Positions 1-7,442 of a stretch of DNA of 35,560 nt are shown piece after piece; positions within the stretch are counted from its first letter, which is position 1; every line of letters begins with the position of its first letter. The stretch is from Chloroflexota bacterium (lineage in GTDB: Bacteria; Chloroflexota; Dehalococcoidia; Lucifugimonadales; UBA2985): positions 1 through 35,560 of the forward strand of contig JAQBZZ010000016.1 in the NCBI GenBank assembly GCA_027622595.1, in the 5' to 3' direction. The notes below the pieces were generated by a model. That model did no database searches. It was not told the origin of the DNA and saw only the letters and a program-made list of their open reading frames with translations. Both the position numbers and the translations under genes were made by a program.

Positions 1-2
1 CT

Positions 3-500
3 ATCTCTGTCATTCTAGGAGCAGGACACGACCTTAACCACCTGTCCAGTTTTTGGGGTCCACCTCAATCCACCACAGTGGACAACTCTCTCGGCCACAT
101 AAAGGGAAACCAGGAAGATGTAGTTTTATTGGTTGCCTTCGAGGACGGCCCACTAACCCACCTAGTTCTTCTTGAGGCCAAAGGGGCCACCGATTGGACA
201 AACAAACAGATGTGTTCCAAGGCTAAGCGGCTCCAGAAAATCTTTGGGGAAACCGGAACCGAATTTCCTGGCGTTAATCCCCACTTTGTACTAATCTCTC
301 CAAAGCCTCCAACCAAGAGATTAGAGACGGAGAAATGGCCACAATGGATGCGCGGCAAAGAGGGCCCAACCTGGATTCGGCTGAATTGGCGGGGGAATCT
401 CGTGAAGGTCACAAGATGTGAGGCAGGGCCAGATAGTAAACCGAGTCAGTCAGGTGAATACTGGAAAGTTGAAGAGTTACCTAGCCGCGCCAACCAATAA
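3..500 (+). CDS. Putative PD-(D/E)XK-type nuclease, 5' end cut by window edge
   Basis: The reading frame is open from the left edge to a TAA at 498-500, so the true start is outside. The first in-frame start-like codon inside the window is GTG at 78, but the open frame upstream makes it unlikely to be the true start. The product has a hydrophobic strand followed by an acidic pair (AFEDG), then a second strand ending LVLLEAKG, then a helix with many Lys/Gln. This acidic residue, strand, E-x-K layout is that of restriction-endonuclease-fold nucleases, though the family cannot be named. A second strand (FVLISP) follows about 30 residues later. It converges on hisB with only 2 bases between stops and is not part of that operon. 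Function is an inference from a short motif. It could also be an uncharacterised protein with a chance match. Confidence 0.55.
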   Translation: MSVILGAGHDLNHLSSFWGPPQSTTVDNSLGHIKGNQEDVVLLVAFEDGPLTHLVLLEAKGATDWTNKQMCSKAKRLQKIFGETGTEFPGVNPHFVLISPKPPTKRLETEKWPQWMRGKEGPTWIRLNWRGNLVKVTRCEAGPDSKPSQSGEYWKVEELPSRANQ

Positions 501-502
501 CT

Positions 503-1102
503 TCAGTTGCTGATGGTGCCCTTGGTGCTTGGCACATCGTCTGCGACGCGGGGGTCTACGACAAGGGCCTGTCGAAGTGCCCTGGCAAGGGCCTTGAAAA
601 GGGCCTCGGCCTTGTGGTGGTCGTTGCCACCGGCGAGTATCTGGGCGTGCAGGTTGATCCGACCCTCCAGGGAGAACACCTCCAGAAAGTGGCGGACCAG
701 GTCCGAGGGAAGGTCGCCTATGAGCGGGTCGTCGAAGGCCACTTTTACAACGGCGTACGGCCTCCCGCCAAGGTCGAGTGCCACCAGGGCCAGGGTCTCG
801 TCGAGGGGAACGGTGATGTTGCCCATGCGGACGATCCCTCTCCCCTCCCCCACCGCCTGGTGAAGGGCCTGTCCAAGGACAATGCCGACGTCCTCGACGA
901 GGTGATGCCAGCCGGGAGAGATGTCGCCGCGGGCTGATACCGTGATATCCATAAGGCCGTGTCGAGCTAGCTGCTCCAACAGGTGGTTCAGCATTCCGTT
1001 TGGGGTGTCTATGGAGGCCTTACCTGTACCATCGAGGTCAAGGGTCACTTCTACCTGGGTCTCTTTGGTATCCCGTTTGATGCTGGCCTTACGATCGCTC
1101 AC
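503..1102 (-). CDS. hisB: Imidazoleglycerol-phosphate dehydratase
   Basis: Cytoplasmic enzyme that dehydrates imidazole glycerol phosphate to imidazole acetol phosphate, the substrate of HisC. The 199-residue length is normal for monofunctional HisB. The N-terminal RxTKET motif (R10-T15), H40 with LARHG (45-49), the metal-binding pair H66-H67 in a HHLVED block, and the second pair H162-H163 in GGNDHHKAE are all present and match the two half-repeats of the family. It is the last his gene of the operon, 36 bases after hisC. That gap holds a perfect 16-base palindrome (1116-1131). The start ATG agrees with the conserved N-terminus. The variant MLNH in place of the usual FFDH/FYDH keeps the histidine. 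Identification is secure. Confidence 0.96.
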   Translation of the reverse strand: MSDRKASIKRDTKETQVEVTLDLDGTGKASIDTPNGMLNHLLEQLARHGLMDITVSARGDISPGWHHLVEDVGIVLGQALHQAVGEGRGIVRMGNITVPLDETLALVALDLGGRPYAVVKVAFDDPLIGDLPSDLVRHFLEVFSLEGRINLHAQILAGGNDHHKAEALFKALARALRQALVVDPRVADDVPSTKGTISN

Positions 1103-1115
1103 TGTCTATCTCCGG

Positions 1116-1131
1116 GCAGGGCGTGCCCTGC
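1116..1131. repeat. 16-base palindrome, repeat family 1 (partial copy)
   Basis: GCAGGGCGTGCCCTGC is a perfect palindrome followed by ACCCA, as in other copies of this family in the window. It lies in the hisC-hisB gap and could fold in the transcript. No U-run follows, so it is not a typical terminator. Confidence 0.7.
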
Positions 1132-1138
1132 ACCCATT

Positions 1139-2230
1139 TTATAGCTCTTTGAATATCTGCTCCAGGGCTTCCACCAGAGCGTCGGTGTGCTCCGGCTTTC
1201 CAATGGATATACGCAGCGAGTTCTTCAGTCGAGGCACGTTGAAGTATCGCACAAAGATGCCTTTTTGCGCCAGTCCCCGGAACACCGGGAGGGCTTTGCC
1301 GTTGGCTATGTCGCAGAGGAGGAAGTTGCCCAGAGAGGGCCTTGGAGCGATACCCCGCATGAGGCTCAGCCTGGTGAAGAGGCGCTCACGCTCCTGGACG
1401 ATAGCTTCTACGTTGTGCATCAGGTAGTCCAGGTCGTTCAGGGAGGTGAGAAGTGCAACCTCCGCCGCGGCATTGATGTTGTAGGGCTGCTTGATGTCCA
1501 TGAGGAGCTGTAAAAGGCGGGGCGCCATGATGCCATATCCGACGCGAAGGCCGGCCAGTCCGGCCCACTTGCTCAGGGTGCGCAGCACCACAAGATTGGA
1601 GTATTCGGGGACAAGGTGTGCAAAGGTCTGTCCACTGAACTCGAAGTAGGTCTCGTCGATGACGACAAGGATGTCTTCCTCCAGAAGCTCCAAGACCACA
1701 TCTTCCGTGATGGAGTTTCCGGTGGGATTGTTGGGCGACGTCAGGAATATGACCTTTGTCATGGTTCCCATAGCCTTCTTGACCTTGGGGAGGTCCACCT
1801 GGAACTCCTTATCCCTGGGTATGGAGATCAGCATGCCTCCGATTACCTGGGTGCTGAAGGAATACATGCCGAAGGTAGGCGGACAACTGATGACCTTGTC
1901 CCTTGGTTCCAGAGTAGCCCTCAACACCAGGTCGATGAGTTCGTCGGCGCCCGCGCCAACCAGGATGTGCTCCGCGGGTATGCCGGTGTACTCCTCCAGG
2001 GCCCTCCTAGGGGCGGTCTGGTTAGCGTCCGGATAGATGTGATAGCTGCCGTAATTCCCAAGGGCCTGCTTTACCCGCGGCGACGGCCCGTAGGGGTTCT
2101 CGTTGGCGTTGAGCTTGATGATGTCCTCAGCAGGTATTCCGGCGATCTCGGCCAAAGCCTCAGGTGAGTCAACGGCCTCGTAGGGTCGCAAGTCCCTCAG
2201 GTCCCGGCGGAAGAGTTTCGTTATGTCCAA
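1139..2230 (-). CDS. hisC: Histidinol-phosphate aminotransferase (TTG start)
   Basis: PLP-dependent aminotransferase that converts imidazole acetol phosphate and glutamate to histidinol phosphate. From the proposed start the protein has 363 residues, normal for HisC. NENP is at 43-46, SPNNPTGN at 165-172 and DETYFEF near 192. The PLP-binding lysine is K221 in LSKWAGLAGLRVGYG. An upstream ATG at 2341 gives 37 extra, non-conserved residues read through the hisD end and a repeat. The TTG at 2230 is preceded by AGGAAGG at a 7-base distance and gives the usual LDITKLFRRDLRDLRPYE N-terminus, so it is preferred. The 88-base gap to hisD is largely a family 1 repeat. Confidence 0.94.
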   Translation of the reverse strand: MDITKLFRRDLRDLRPYEAVDSPEALAEIAGIPAEDIIKLNANENPYGPSPRVKQALGNYGSYHIYPDANQTAPRRALEEYTGIPAEHILVGAGADELIDLVLRATLEPRDKVISCPPTFGMYSFSTQVIGGMLISIPRDKEFQVDLPKVKKAMGTMTKVIFLTSPNNPTGNSITEDVVLELLEEDILVVIDETYFEFSGQTFAHLVPEYSNLVVLRTLSKWAGLAGLRVGYGIMAPRLLQLLMDIKQPYNINAAAEVALLTSLNDLDYLMHNVEAIVQERERLFTRLSLMRGIAPRPSLGNFLLCDIANGKALPVFRGLAQKGIFVRYFNVPRLKNSLRISIGKPEHTDALVEALEQIFKEL

Positions 2231-2252
2231 AGCATATTCCTTCCTAGTGGGG

Positions 2253-2336
2253 GGGCACGCCCCTTTGGAATCCCTACATTTCGACTCGCTCAAGTTGCAC
2301 TGTCCCCGTGATATTCTACTATCCCGAAGATTGAGA
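2253..2336 (+). repeat. Repeat family 1 copy across the hisD stop codon
   Basis: It begins with a GGGGCACGCCCC palindrome and contains TTGCACTG followed by GATATTCTACTATCC and GATTGAG, shared with copies at 6807-6900 and 17024-17106. The block TTGCAC (2295-2300), 16 bases, TACTAT (2317-2322) looks like a plus-strand promoter. The hisD stop codon (2319-2321, minus strand) lies inside it. Confidence 0.7.
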
Positions 2337-3689
2337 GTCACCCTTAGAAAGACTGTCCTGAAGCTCGACTCTCAGCTCTACTGAACGGGCATGGGCATCG
2401 AAGCCCTCGGCGCGGGCCAACGTGGCCGCTGTCTTTGTGAAATTGCGGGCGGTATCCGAGTCGAGGGCCACTATGGGTGTCCTCTTGAGAAACTGGGTTA
2501 CTCCCAGGTATGAGCTGAAGCGCGCTGTGCCCCCTGTCGGCATGACGTGGCTGGGGCCGGCAATATAATCGCCCATGCTCTCCGGAGAGTGGTCTCCCAG
2601 GAAAATGCCGCCTGCATGGCGCACCTTGCCAACGGAGTCCCAGGCATCCTTGACCATGAGGCAGAGATGCTCCGGAGCGTAGTCGTTGGACAGTTCAATG
2701 GCCTCATCCAGGGTATCCACGACAACAATCACTCCACGACGCTCGATGGAGGATGAGGCAGTATCCTTGCGTGTCAGGCTATTCAACTGCCTCTGTATCT
2801 CTTCCTGGACTGGAGCTATCAGGTTTTCGGAGGTCGTTATGAGGACGGGTGTGGCCAGGAGGTCGTGCTCCGCCTGACCCAGCAGGTCGGCAGCACAGAG
2901 AATTGGGTTCGCGGTCTCGTCCGCAACAATCAGGGTTTCCGTCGGCCCTTCCATGCCGTCTATGCCGACCTGTCCGTAGACCATTTTCTTTGCCAGGGTC
3001 ACGAAGATGTTTCCAGGGCCGCAGATCATGTCCACCTTTGGTACGGTCTCGGTGCCATAGGCCATAGCTGCAATGGCCTGTGCACCACCAATCTGGAATA
3101 CTCTGCTAACCCCGGCGACCTGCGCCGCGGCCAGTACGGTTGCCAGTGCGTTGGAAGGAGTCCCCTGATCGCCACGGGGTGGCGTGACAAGGACTATCTC
3201 CTTTACGCCTGCCACTCTGGCCGGTATGGCGGTCATGAGCACGGTGGATGGATATGCGGCGCGCCCGCCCGGGATGTATATCCCCACCCGCTCTATTGGT
3301 GTGATGATTTCGCCGAAGCCGTTTTCCATATCCATCCAGGGACGGGGGAGTGTGGCCGAGTGGAACTGACGTATACGGCTGGATGCACGGCGAAGGGCTT
3401 CCGTAACCTCGGGGGACACTTCAGACGCGGCCCTGGTCATGTCTTCGCGGCCAAGCTCAAAGGCAGCGATGTCTACACCGTCTATGAGCCTGGTGTACTC
3501 CCTAACGGCCTCGTCGCCACGCTTGGAGACCTGTGAGATTATCTGAGCGACGGCCTCTTCGGGCGTGAGGGGCTGGCCGAAGATGCGGTTTATGCCCTCC
3601 ATTATCTCCGGCGAAGCGTTCTGCTCCTCAAGAAAGGAGTCCCTGTTGAGGGCCTTCCGGCCTTCCTCTACGCCACGGACGATCTTCAT
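2319..3689 (-). CDS. hisD: Histidinol dehydrogenase
   Basis: Zinc enzyme that carries out the last two NAD-linked oxidations, histidinol to histidine. The 456-residue product shows the family's signatures: GVYIPGG-like VGIYIPGGRAAYPS, the GPGN loop (ICGPGNIFVTLAKK), EGPTETLIVAD, the QAEHD metal site, NDYAPEHL with the catalytic Glu-His, and DYIAGPSHVMPTGG. Its ATG overlaps the stop of the preceding gene by 4 bases (ATGA), implying translational coupling. The tail after DAHARSVELR is longer than usual, and its last residues and stop are encoded by a dispersed repeat. Identity is secure; the tail is probably dispensable. Confidence 0.96.
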   Translation of the reverse strand: MKIVRGVEEGRKALNRDSFLEEQNASPEIMEGINRIFGQPLTPEEAVAQIISQVSKRGDEAVREYTRLIDGVDIAAFELGREDMTRAASEVSPEVTEALRRASSRIRQFHSATLPRPWMDMENGFGEIITPIERVGIYIPGGRAAYPSTVLMTAIPARVAGVKEIVLVTPPRGDQGTPSNALATVLAAAQVAGVSRVFQIGGAQAIAAMAYGTETVPKVDMICGPGNIFVTLAKKMVYGQVGIDGMEGPTETLIVADETANPILCAADLLGQAEHDLLATPVLITTSENLIAPVQEEIQRQLNSLTRKDTASSSIERRGVIVVVDTLDEAIELSNDYAPEHLCLMVKDAWDSVGKVRHAGGIFLGDHSPESMGDYIAGPSHVMPTGGTARFSSYLGVTQFLKRTPIVALDSDTARNFTKTAATLARAEGFDAHARSVELRVELQDSLSKGDSQSSG

Positions 3690-4450
3690 TTCAAGTACTC
3701 CCGTGCAAATTCCAGCAAGTCCTCTATGCTCCTCTCCCTAAAGGCCTCAAACCGCTCGATTGGAATAGCCTGGTAGATGCGGTCCAAACCACGCGGAACC
3801 GACTCCAGGAAATCCTCGACCATCTCTTTTATCTGCTCCTTTGACAGGTCGTTACTTCTGGAGACGACCCTGCGGGCCATGAACCGCAACCTGTCCCAGT
3901 TGAAGTTCCAGTCCAGTGTGCTTTCAATCCATTCACGCCACTCGCACATGGTGCTGGATGGAATAAAGCCTACTTCCACATCTTCCTCTGCGTTCGCCAT
4001 AAGAGGGCGAAGGGTCTCCAGCCCGCCAAGGGCCAGTTGCTCCCTGCGGTCAAGCTCCAACTGAAGGGCACGGTCCATCAGGTCTCCCATGGCGGGGTCT
4101 TGAAAGACGTCCCGGTTGCCGAAGTATGGCCGGTACAGTTCCAGTATCCAAAGCTCGTCGGCGAAGAGGTGGGAGGCGTAGCCCACGACGAACGCCCGGG
4201 TGGCCTCCGTGAGGTCGGATGCCTGCGCCAGGTGGGGATGGAGTTGGAACAGGCCAGCCAGGCCCTCCCCTTCCCTCTGGAAGTCCAGTTCGACGAAGTG
4301 GGTGTCGTCCCGCTTCCCCTTGGTTATGATGCGGATGTCCGGGGATACCGATCCAAGGAGAAAGGCTCCCAGATACCGGTCTACTGTGGGGTGCCTGAGC
4401 CGCGAGGCAGCGTCCTTTGCCATTCCGAAATGGGCGCTCAGATTAGGCAT
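3686..4450 (-). CDS. Zinc-dependent phospholipase C-like protein inside the his operon
   Basis: 254 residues. It resembles the zinc-dependent phospholipase C/S1-P1 nuclease-fold proteins (Zn_dep_PLPC type). The N-terminus MPNLSAHFGMAKDAA carries H7, followed by LGAFLLGSVSPDI, DTHF with H51, and GYASHLFADELW with H94 and D98. These spaced His/Asp residues are the expected metal ligands. There is no signal peptide, so a cytoplasmic location is inferred. The substrate is unknown; the family includes many predicted hydrolases of undefined role. It sits 20 bases after hisG and overlaps hisD by 4 bases, so it is made with the histidine enzymes. No step of histidine synthesis is known to need it. 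A phosphatase role for histidinol phosphate would be only a guess. Confidence 0.8.
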   Translation of the reverse strand: MPNLSAHFGMAKDAASRLRHPTVDRYLGAFLLGSVSPDIRIITKGKRDDTHFVELDFQREGEGLAGLFQLHPHLAQASDLTEATRAFVVGYASHLFADELWILELYRPYFGNRDVFQDPAMGDLMDRALQLELDRREQLALGGLETLRPLMANAEEDVEVGFIPSSTMCEWREWIESTLDWNFNWDRLRFMARRVVSRSNDLSKEQIKEMVEDFLESVPRGLDRIYQAIPIERFEAFRERSIEDLLEFAREYLK

Positions 4451-4470
4451 CTCTTGCTCTACAGGTCAAT

Positions 4471-5466
4471 CTACTTGCCAAGCGCCCTGACCAGGTCCTG
4501 GTATGAACTGCACTGGTCTTGAAAGACGTAGTGGGCTTGAAACACGGTGACGCTGCCTCCGCCAACCTGACGGAGGTGGTCAACGGCCACCAGGAGCTTA
4601 TCACGGGGTACGACCACGGTCACGGCATACCAGGCATCGGCATCGTCGCTGTACACCCTGGATATGGTTGGGCCCTTGAGGCCGGATAGGTCTGGCCACT
4701 GGGTCACGTGGGCGGCCACTTCCTCCGGGGAGTTTCCCCGTATGTTGGCGGTTATGCTGAAGAAGTCCCTGGCCCGAAGGTAAGCCTCCACGTGCTCCAG
4801 AAGGCTCTTGGTCTCTTGAGAAGCGGACTGTTCTTTAGCCAACAGTCGTTTGTTTCCGATGATGCAGGCCTGAGACGCCAGAATGGTCCCGTCCTTCAGG
4901 GTCTTCAGCCGATTTTCCCTCATCGTGATGCCGCTTGAGGTTATGTCGGCGATGACATCGGCGAAGCCCATGGCGGGAGCGGCCTCCAGTGTCCCGCTGG
5001 ACTGCACCAGCGAGAAGTAATTGACTCCGTGACGCAGGAGGTGGCGTTGCACCATTCGAGGATACTTGGTGGCTATCCTCAGGTCCTTGCCCCGTTCTCT
5101 CAGGTCAAGGGAGAGGTCGGCCAGGTCACTCATGGAATCTACGTCCAGCCAGGAGTCCGGGACGCCCATGACCAACTCACAGTTCCCGAATCCAAGGTCA
5201 TCCATTATGAGAATTGAGTCACTTCCCTCAGCGCTCAACTCCAGGAAGCGGTCAAGCCCCGTTATGCCGAGGTCGGCGCTGCCCTCTTCCACTTTCAGGG
5301 GTATGTCCCCCGCCCTCTGAAACAGGACCGTGGTATTAGGTATGGCGCGAATCGCGGCGGTATAGCGGCGTGGGCTGGAGCGCTCCACCGGCAGACCACT
5401 GTTCCTCAGGAAAGCCAGGGACGACTCGTAGAGTTCACCGTCGCTGGGGATTGCTAGACGTAAGAT
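4471..5466 (-). CDS. hisG: ATP phosphoribosyltransferase, long form, apparent AUC start
   Basis: Catalyses the first committed step of histidine synthesis (ATP + PRPP to phosphoribosyl-ATP). The frame encodes LRLAIPSDGELYE at the N-terminus, ADLGITGLDRF, and the PRPP loop region SSGTLEAAPAMGFADVIADI. It then has a C-terminal regulatory domain (GPTISRVYSDD... to the end), as in long-form HisG; 331 residues in all. The conserved first 26 residues lie upstream of the first canonical start (GTG at 5388). Between the upstream in-frame stop and that GTG there is no ATG, GTG or TTG. ATC at 5464-5466 sits where Met is expected, with GGAGG 6 bases upstream, so AUC initiation is proposed. A base error in place of ATG is the main alternative. 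It is 38 bases after hisZ. Confidence 0.9.
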   Translation of the reverse strand: MLRLAIPSDGELYESSLAFLRNSGLPVERSSPRRYTAAIRAIPNTTVLFQRAGDIPLKVEEGSADLGITGLDRFLELSAEGSDSILIMDDLGFGNCELVMGVPDSWLDVDSMSDLADLSLDLRERGKDLRIATKYPRMVQRHLLRHGVNYFSLVQSSGTLEAAPAMGFADVIADITSSGITMRENRLKTLKDGTILASQACIIGNKRLLAKEQSASQETKSLLEHVEAYLRARDFFSITANIRGNSPEEVAAHVTQWPDLSGLKGPTISRVYSDDADAWYAVTVVVPRDKLLVAVDHLRQVGGGSVTVFQAHYVFQDQCSSYQDLVRALGK

Positions 5467-5504
5467 GTCTGTCCTCCAAGTCTTTTGTGAATTCTTTTGG
5501 CGAA

Positions 5505-6737
5505 TTATTTCGAAGTTTTTTGCAAATTATTTCGTGCATTTTCGGGTGCTTTTTCAGGCAGGAGTCCCAGAAGGGATTCCAGGGTATAGGCGAAACCAAG
5601 CGCAGGCACGTCCTCTTCTCCTCCAAGGGCCTTGACCAGCCCATCGTAGCGGCCACCGCCGCACAGGGTGATGGGGCCATTGGAGCCGGGAGCCAGTATC
5701 TCGAAGACCATGCCTGTATAGTAGGCTATTCCACGCACGAGGCCTATGTCCACCATGAGGGCCGTGGACGGATAGCGCTTGTGGAAGCTGGACAGCACGT
5801 CCTCCAAGGGCGTGAGGACCTTCGGGTTAATATTGTACGCTTGAAGCACGGAGCGTATCTGAGGCAGGGCCTGTTCTTCCTCGCCTTTTACCGAGGAGAG
5901 GCGCGAGAAAAGGGAGATACCCTGCTCTATCTTCTTGGGGTCATCGCCACGCTTCAGCTTCTGGACGAAGCGGGTGAGGATATCCTCCATGGAGCGGCTA
6001 CCCTGAATATTACTAAGGGAGTCGTGAAAGAGGTCATGGAGAAGGTCAAGAGCCTCTCCCTCCTCCATATGATCCACCAGCGAGCTAGAGGCGCGGGCGT
6101 CTTCGGCGGATTTCATGAGTCCAAGGGAGTAAGCCTGTTCCTGTATCCTCTGTCCCTCCTCCAAGCTCTTCTTGAGGCGCGGCAGGCTGGCTATCAGGAA
6201 GGCTTGTGCCCTATGAGAGAGGCCGATCTCCTCCAGCATGAGGTGCAAGACGCCAACATGACCGACTACACACGTTGAGGCCGGCGAACCCATGAGGGAG
6301 AGGCCATGCTGCGCCAGGGCAAGGACCTCGCCGTCGGACTCAGGCGAGGCAGCGCCTATGATCTCGGCCCCCGTCTGGTGCAACTGCTTGAACCCGCTGG
6401 CCTCGTCGTAACGGAAGATGGGGCCGCTGTACTGTATCCGCAGTGGGAGTGACTCCCCGCCAGCCTTTTCCAGGTAGTAGCGTATCACGGATGATGTGAA
6501 CTCCGGACGGAGGCTGACCCTGTTGCCTCCGGGATCGGTGAAGGTGTACATGCGGGTTGCAAGCTCTCCCCCGGACTTGCGTAGGAATAGCTCGGTCGGC
6601 TCAAGCAGCGGCGTATCTATGGCCTGGTAGCCATGAGAGGAAAGATGCTCCTGGAGAGTTCCCTGTAGGGATGTCCTACGTTCGAGGTCTTTGGGAGGCT
6701 CGTCTCTCATCCCAGGCAGTGGCCGGATTGCTGGCAT
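5505..6737 (-). CDS. hisZ: HisZ, HisRS-like regulatory subunit of ATP phosphoribosyltransferase
   Basis: 410 residues with the class II aminoacyl-tRNA synthetase catalytic fold: GMRDEPP at the N-terminus, motif 2 FRYD (108-111) followed by LHQTGAEIIG, LVRGIAYYTGMVFEI, and motif 3 GGGRYDGLV...ALGFAYTLESLL. The chain stops there, lacking the anticodon-binding domain of true HisRS. This and its place directly before hisG support HisZ. It is the first gene of the operon, about 30 bases from the predicted transcription start. No good Shine-Dalgarno is visible before the ATG. Its coding end contains two imperfect 22-23-base direct repeats (GAAATAATT...). A HisRS role is less likely. HisZ normally partners the short HisG, so pairing with a long form is odd. 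Confidence 0.85.
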   Translation of the reverse strand: MPAIRPLPGMRDEPPKDLERRTSLQGTLQEHLSSHGYQAIDTPLLEPTELFLRKSGGELATRMYTFTDPGGNRVSLRPEFTSSVIRYYLEKAGGESLPLRIQYSGPIFRYDEASGFKQLHQTGAEIIGAASPESDGEVLALAQHGLSLMGSPASTCVVGHVGVLHLMLEEIGLSHRAQAFLIASLPRLKKSLEEGQRIQEQAYSLGLMKSAEDARASSSLVDHMEEGEALDLLHDLFHDSLSNIQGSRSMEDILTRFVQKLKRGDDPKKIEQGISLFSRLSSVKGEEEQALPQIRSVLQAYNINPKVLTPLEDVLSSFHKRYPSTALMVDIGLVRGIAYYTGMVFEILAPGSNGPITLCGGGRYDGLVKALGGEEDVPALGFAYTLESLLGLLPEKAPENARNNLQKTSK

Positions 6738-6773
6738 AGTGTGTGTAAAAACCCCTGTTCTCAGCTAGGGGGT

Positions 6774-6802
6774 ATTGTACAATAAGCCCAAGGGTACTTC
6801 AA
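6774..6802 (-). promoter_or_regulatory. Predicted promoter of the his operon
   Basis: On the minus strand TTGAAG (6797-6802), a 17-base spacer and TACAAT (6774-6779) form a good housekeeping-type promoter. Transcription would begin near 6767, about 30 bases before hisZ. The family 1 palindrome at 6807-6822 abuts the -35 side. Confidence 0.65.
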
Positions 6803-6806
6803 TGCG

Positions 6807-6900
6807 CCAGGGCACGCCCTGGACCCACAATAAGCGTTCGTTGTAATCGTCTAGCGATGTTCTATTATCTGTAAGAGTAGTGGACTAGGCCAAGTCTGGG
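6807..6900 (+). repeat. Repeat family 1, near-full copy
   Basis: The copy has CCAGGGCACGCCCTGG (perfect palindrome, 6807-6822), then ACCCACAATAAGC, TTGTAATCGTCTAGCGATG, TTCTATTATCTGTAAG, and a tail resembling the one at 17024-17106 (GGACTAGGCCAAGTCTGG versus GAGCTGGGCCGAGTCCAG). It fills most of the 187-base divergent gap between hisZ and the DUF167 gene. Confidence 0.75.
6841..6868 (+). promoter_or_regulatory. Promoter-like block within repeat, upstream of DUF167 gene
   Basis: TTGTAA (6841-6846), 16 bases and TATTAT (6863-6868) on the plus strand are well placed for the gene starting at 6925. The same positions in two other copies read TTGCAC-N16-TACTAT, so the promoter-like block belongs to the repeat. 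Confidence 0.5.
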
Positions 6901-6924
6901 ACACGTTTTGAAAGAGGAAAGAGA

Positions 6925-7197
6925 ATGGCGGAGGCCCGTATTTCCGTGCGTGTGCAACCCAAAGCCCGTCGTGCAGGTGTGACGGTTTCGGAGGCGGGCG
7001 GCATTACGGTCAGGGTGAGCGCACCTCCGGAGAGGGGCAAGGCCAACGCCGCGGTAATCGAGGCCATCGCCAATGCCCTTGCAGTGGCTCCTTCAGTCCT
7101 GAAAATAGCGCGGGGAAATACCAGCCGCGACAAGGTTCTGGTGGTGGAGGGCCTGACTAAGGACGAGGTGATGAGCCGCCTTCTGAATGGCAGTTAG
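6925..7197 (+). CDS. DUF167 / UPF0235 (YggU-type) protein
   Basis: A 90-residue cytoplasmic protein of the small DUF167 family, function unknown. The family pattern is clear: ISVRVQPKARRAGV at the start, ITVRVSAPPERGKANAAVIEAIANAL in the middle and VLKIARGNTSRDKVLVVEGL at the end. GAGGAAAGAG before the ATG gives a Shine-Dalgarno. It converges on the yggT-like gene with a 4-base overlap of the two 3' ends. In many bacteria DUF167 genes lie beside yggT, so the adjacency is typical although the strands here are opposed. Confidence 0.9.
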   Translation: MAEARISVRVQPKARRAGVTVSEAGGITVRVSAPPERGKANAAVIEAIANALAVAPSVLKIARGNTSRDKVLVVEGLTKDEVMSRLLNGS

Positions 7198-7442
7198 CGT
7201 CCGACTATCTGTTTGATTACGGTCAGGATGATGATGGCAGCCATGGGGCTGAGGTCGATCATGCCTATACGGGCGTAGCGGCGTATAGGGGCCAGGATAG
7301 GCTCCGTTATCCGAATTACGGCATCACGTATGGGGTGGTTGTGACGCATTATTCCTCCGACTATGAGCCAGTCCAGGATGACGCGACCGAATATGGCAAA
7401 GATCAGGAGCGTTACAAGATAGCTTATGAAGTTTGCTATCAT
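7194..7442 (-). CDS. YggT family integral membrane protein
   Basis: 82 residues with two hydrophobic segments (about 3-28 and 63-80) separated by a polar stretch containing HNHPIRDAVIRITEPILAPIRR, the hallmark PxxxxxxxxxxPIR region of the YggT family. Members are inner-membrane proteins tied loosely to cell division, osmotic stress or chloroplast-type membrane organisation; the exact job here is unknown. Its ATG overlaps the proC stop by one base (TGATG), so it is coupled to proC. It is the last gene of the pdxA-proC-yggT unit. Confidence 0.9.
   Translation of the reverse strand: MIANFISYLVTLLIFAIFGRVILDWLIVGGIMRHNHPIRDAVIRITEPILAPIRRYARIGMIDLSPMAAIIILTVIKQIVGR

Noticed and set aside
6747-6771. 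CCCCT...AGGGG hairpin with a U-run before hisZ, resembling an attenuator
   Set aside because: The stem is only 5 bp and its first arm lies at or before the predicted transcription start, so it would not be fully transcribed. No leader peptide with His codons is visible.
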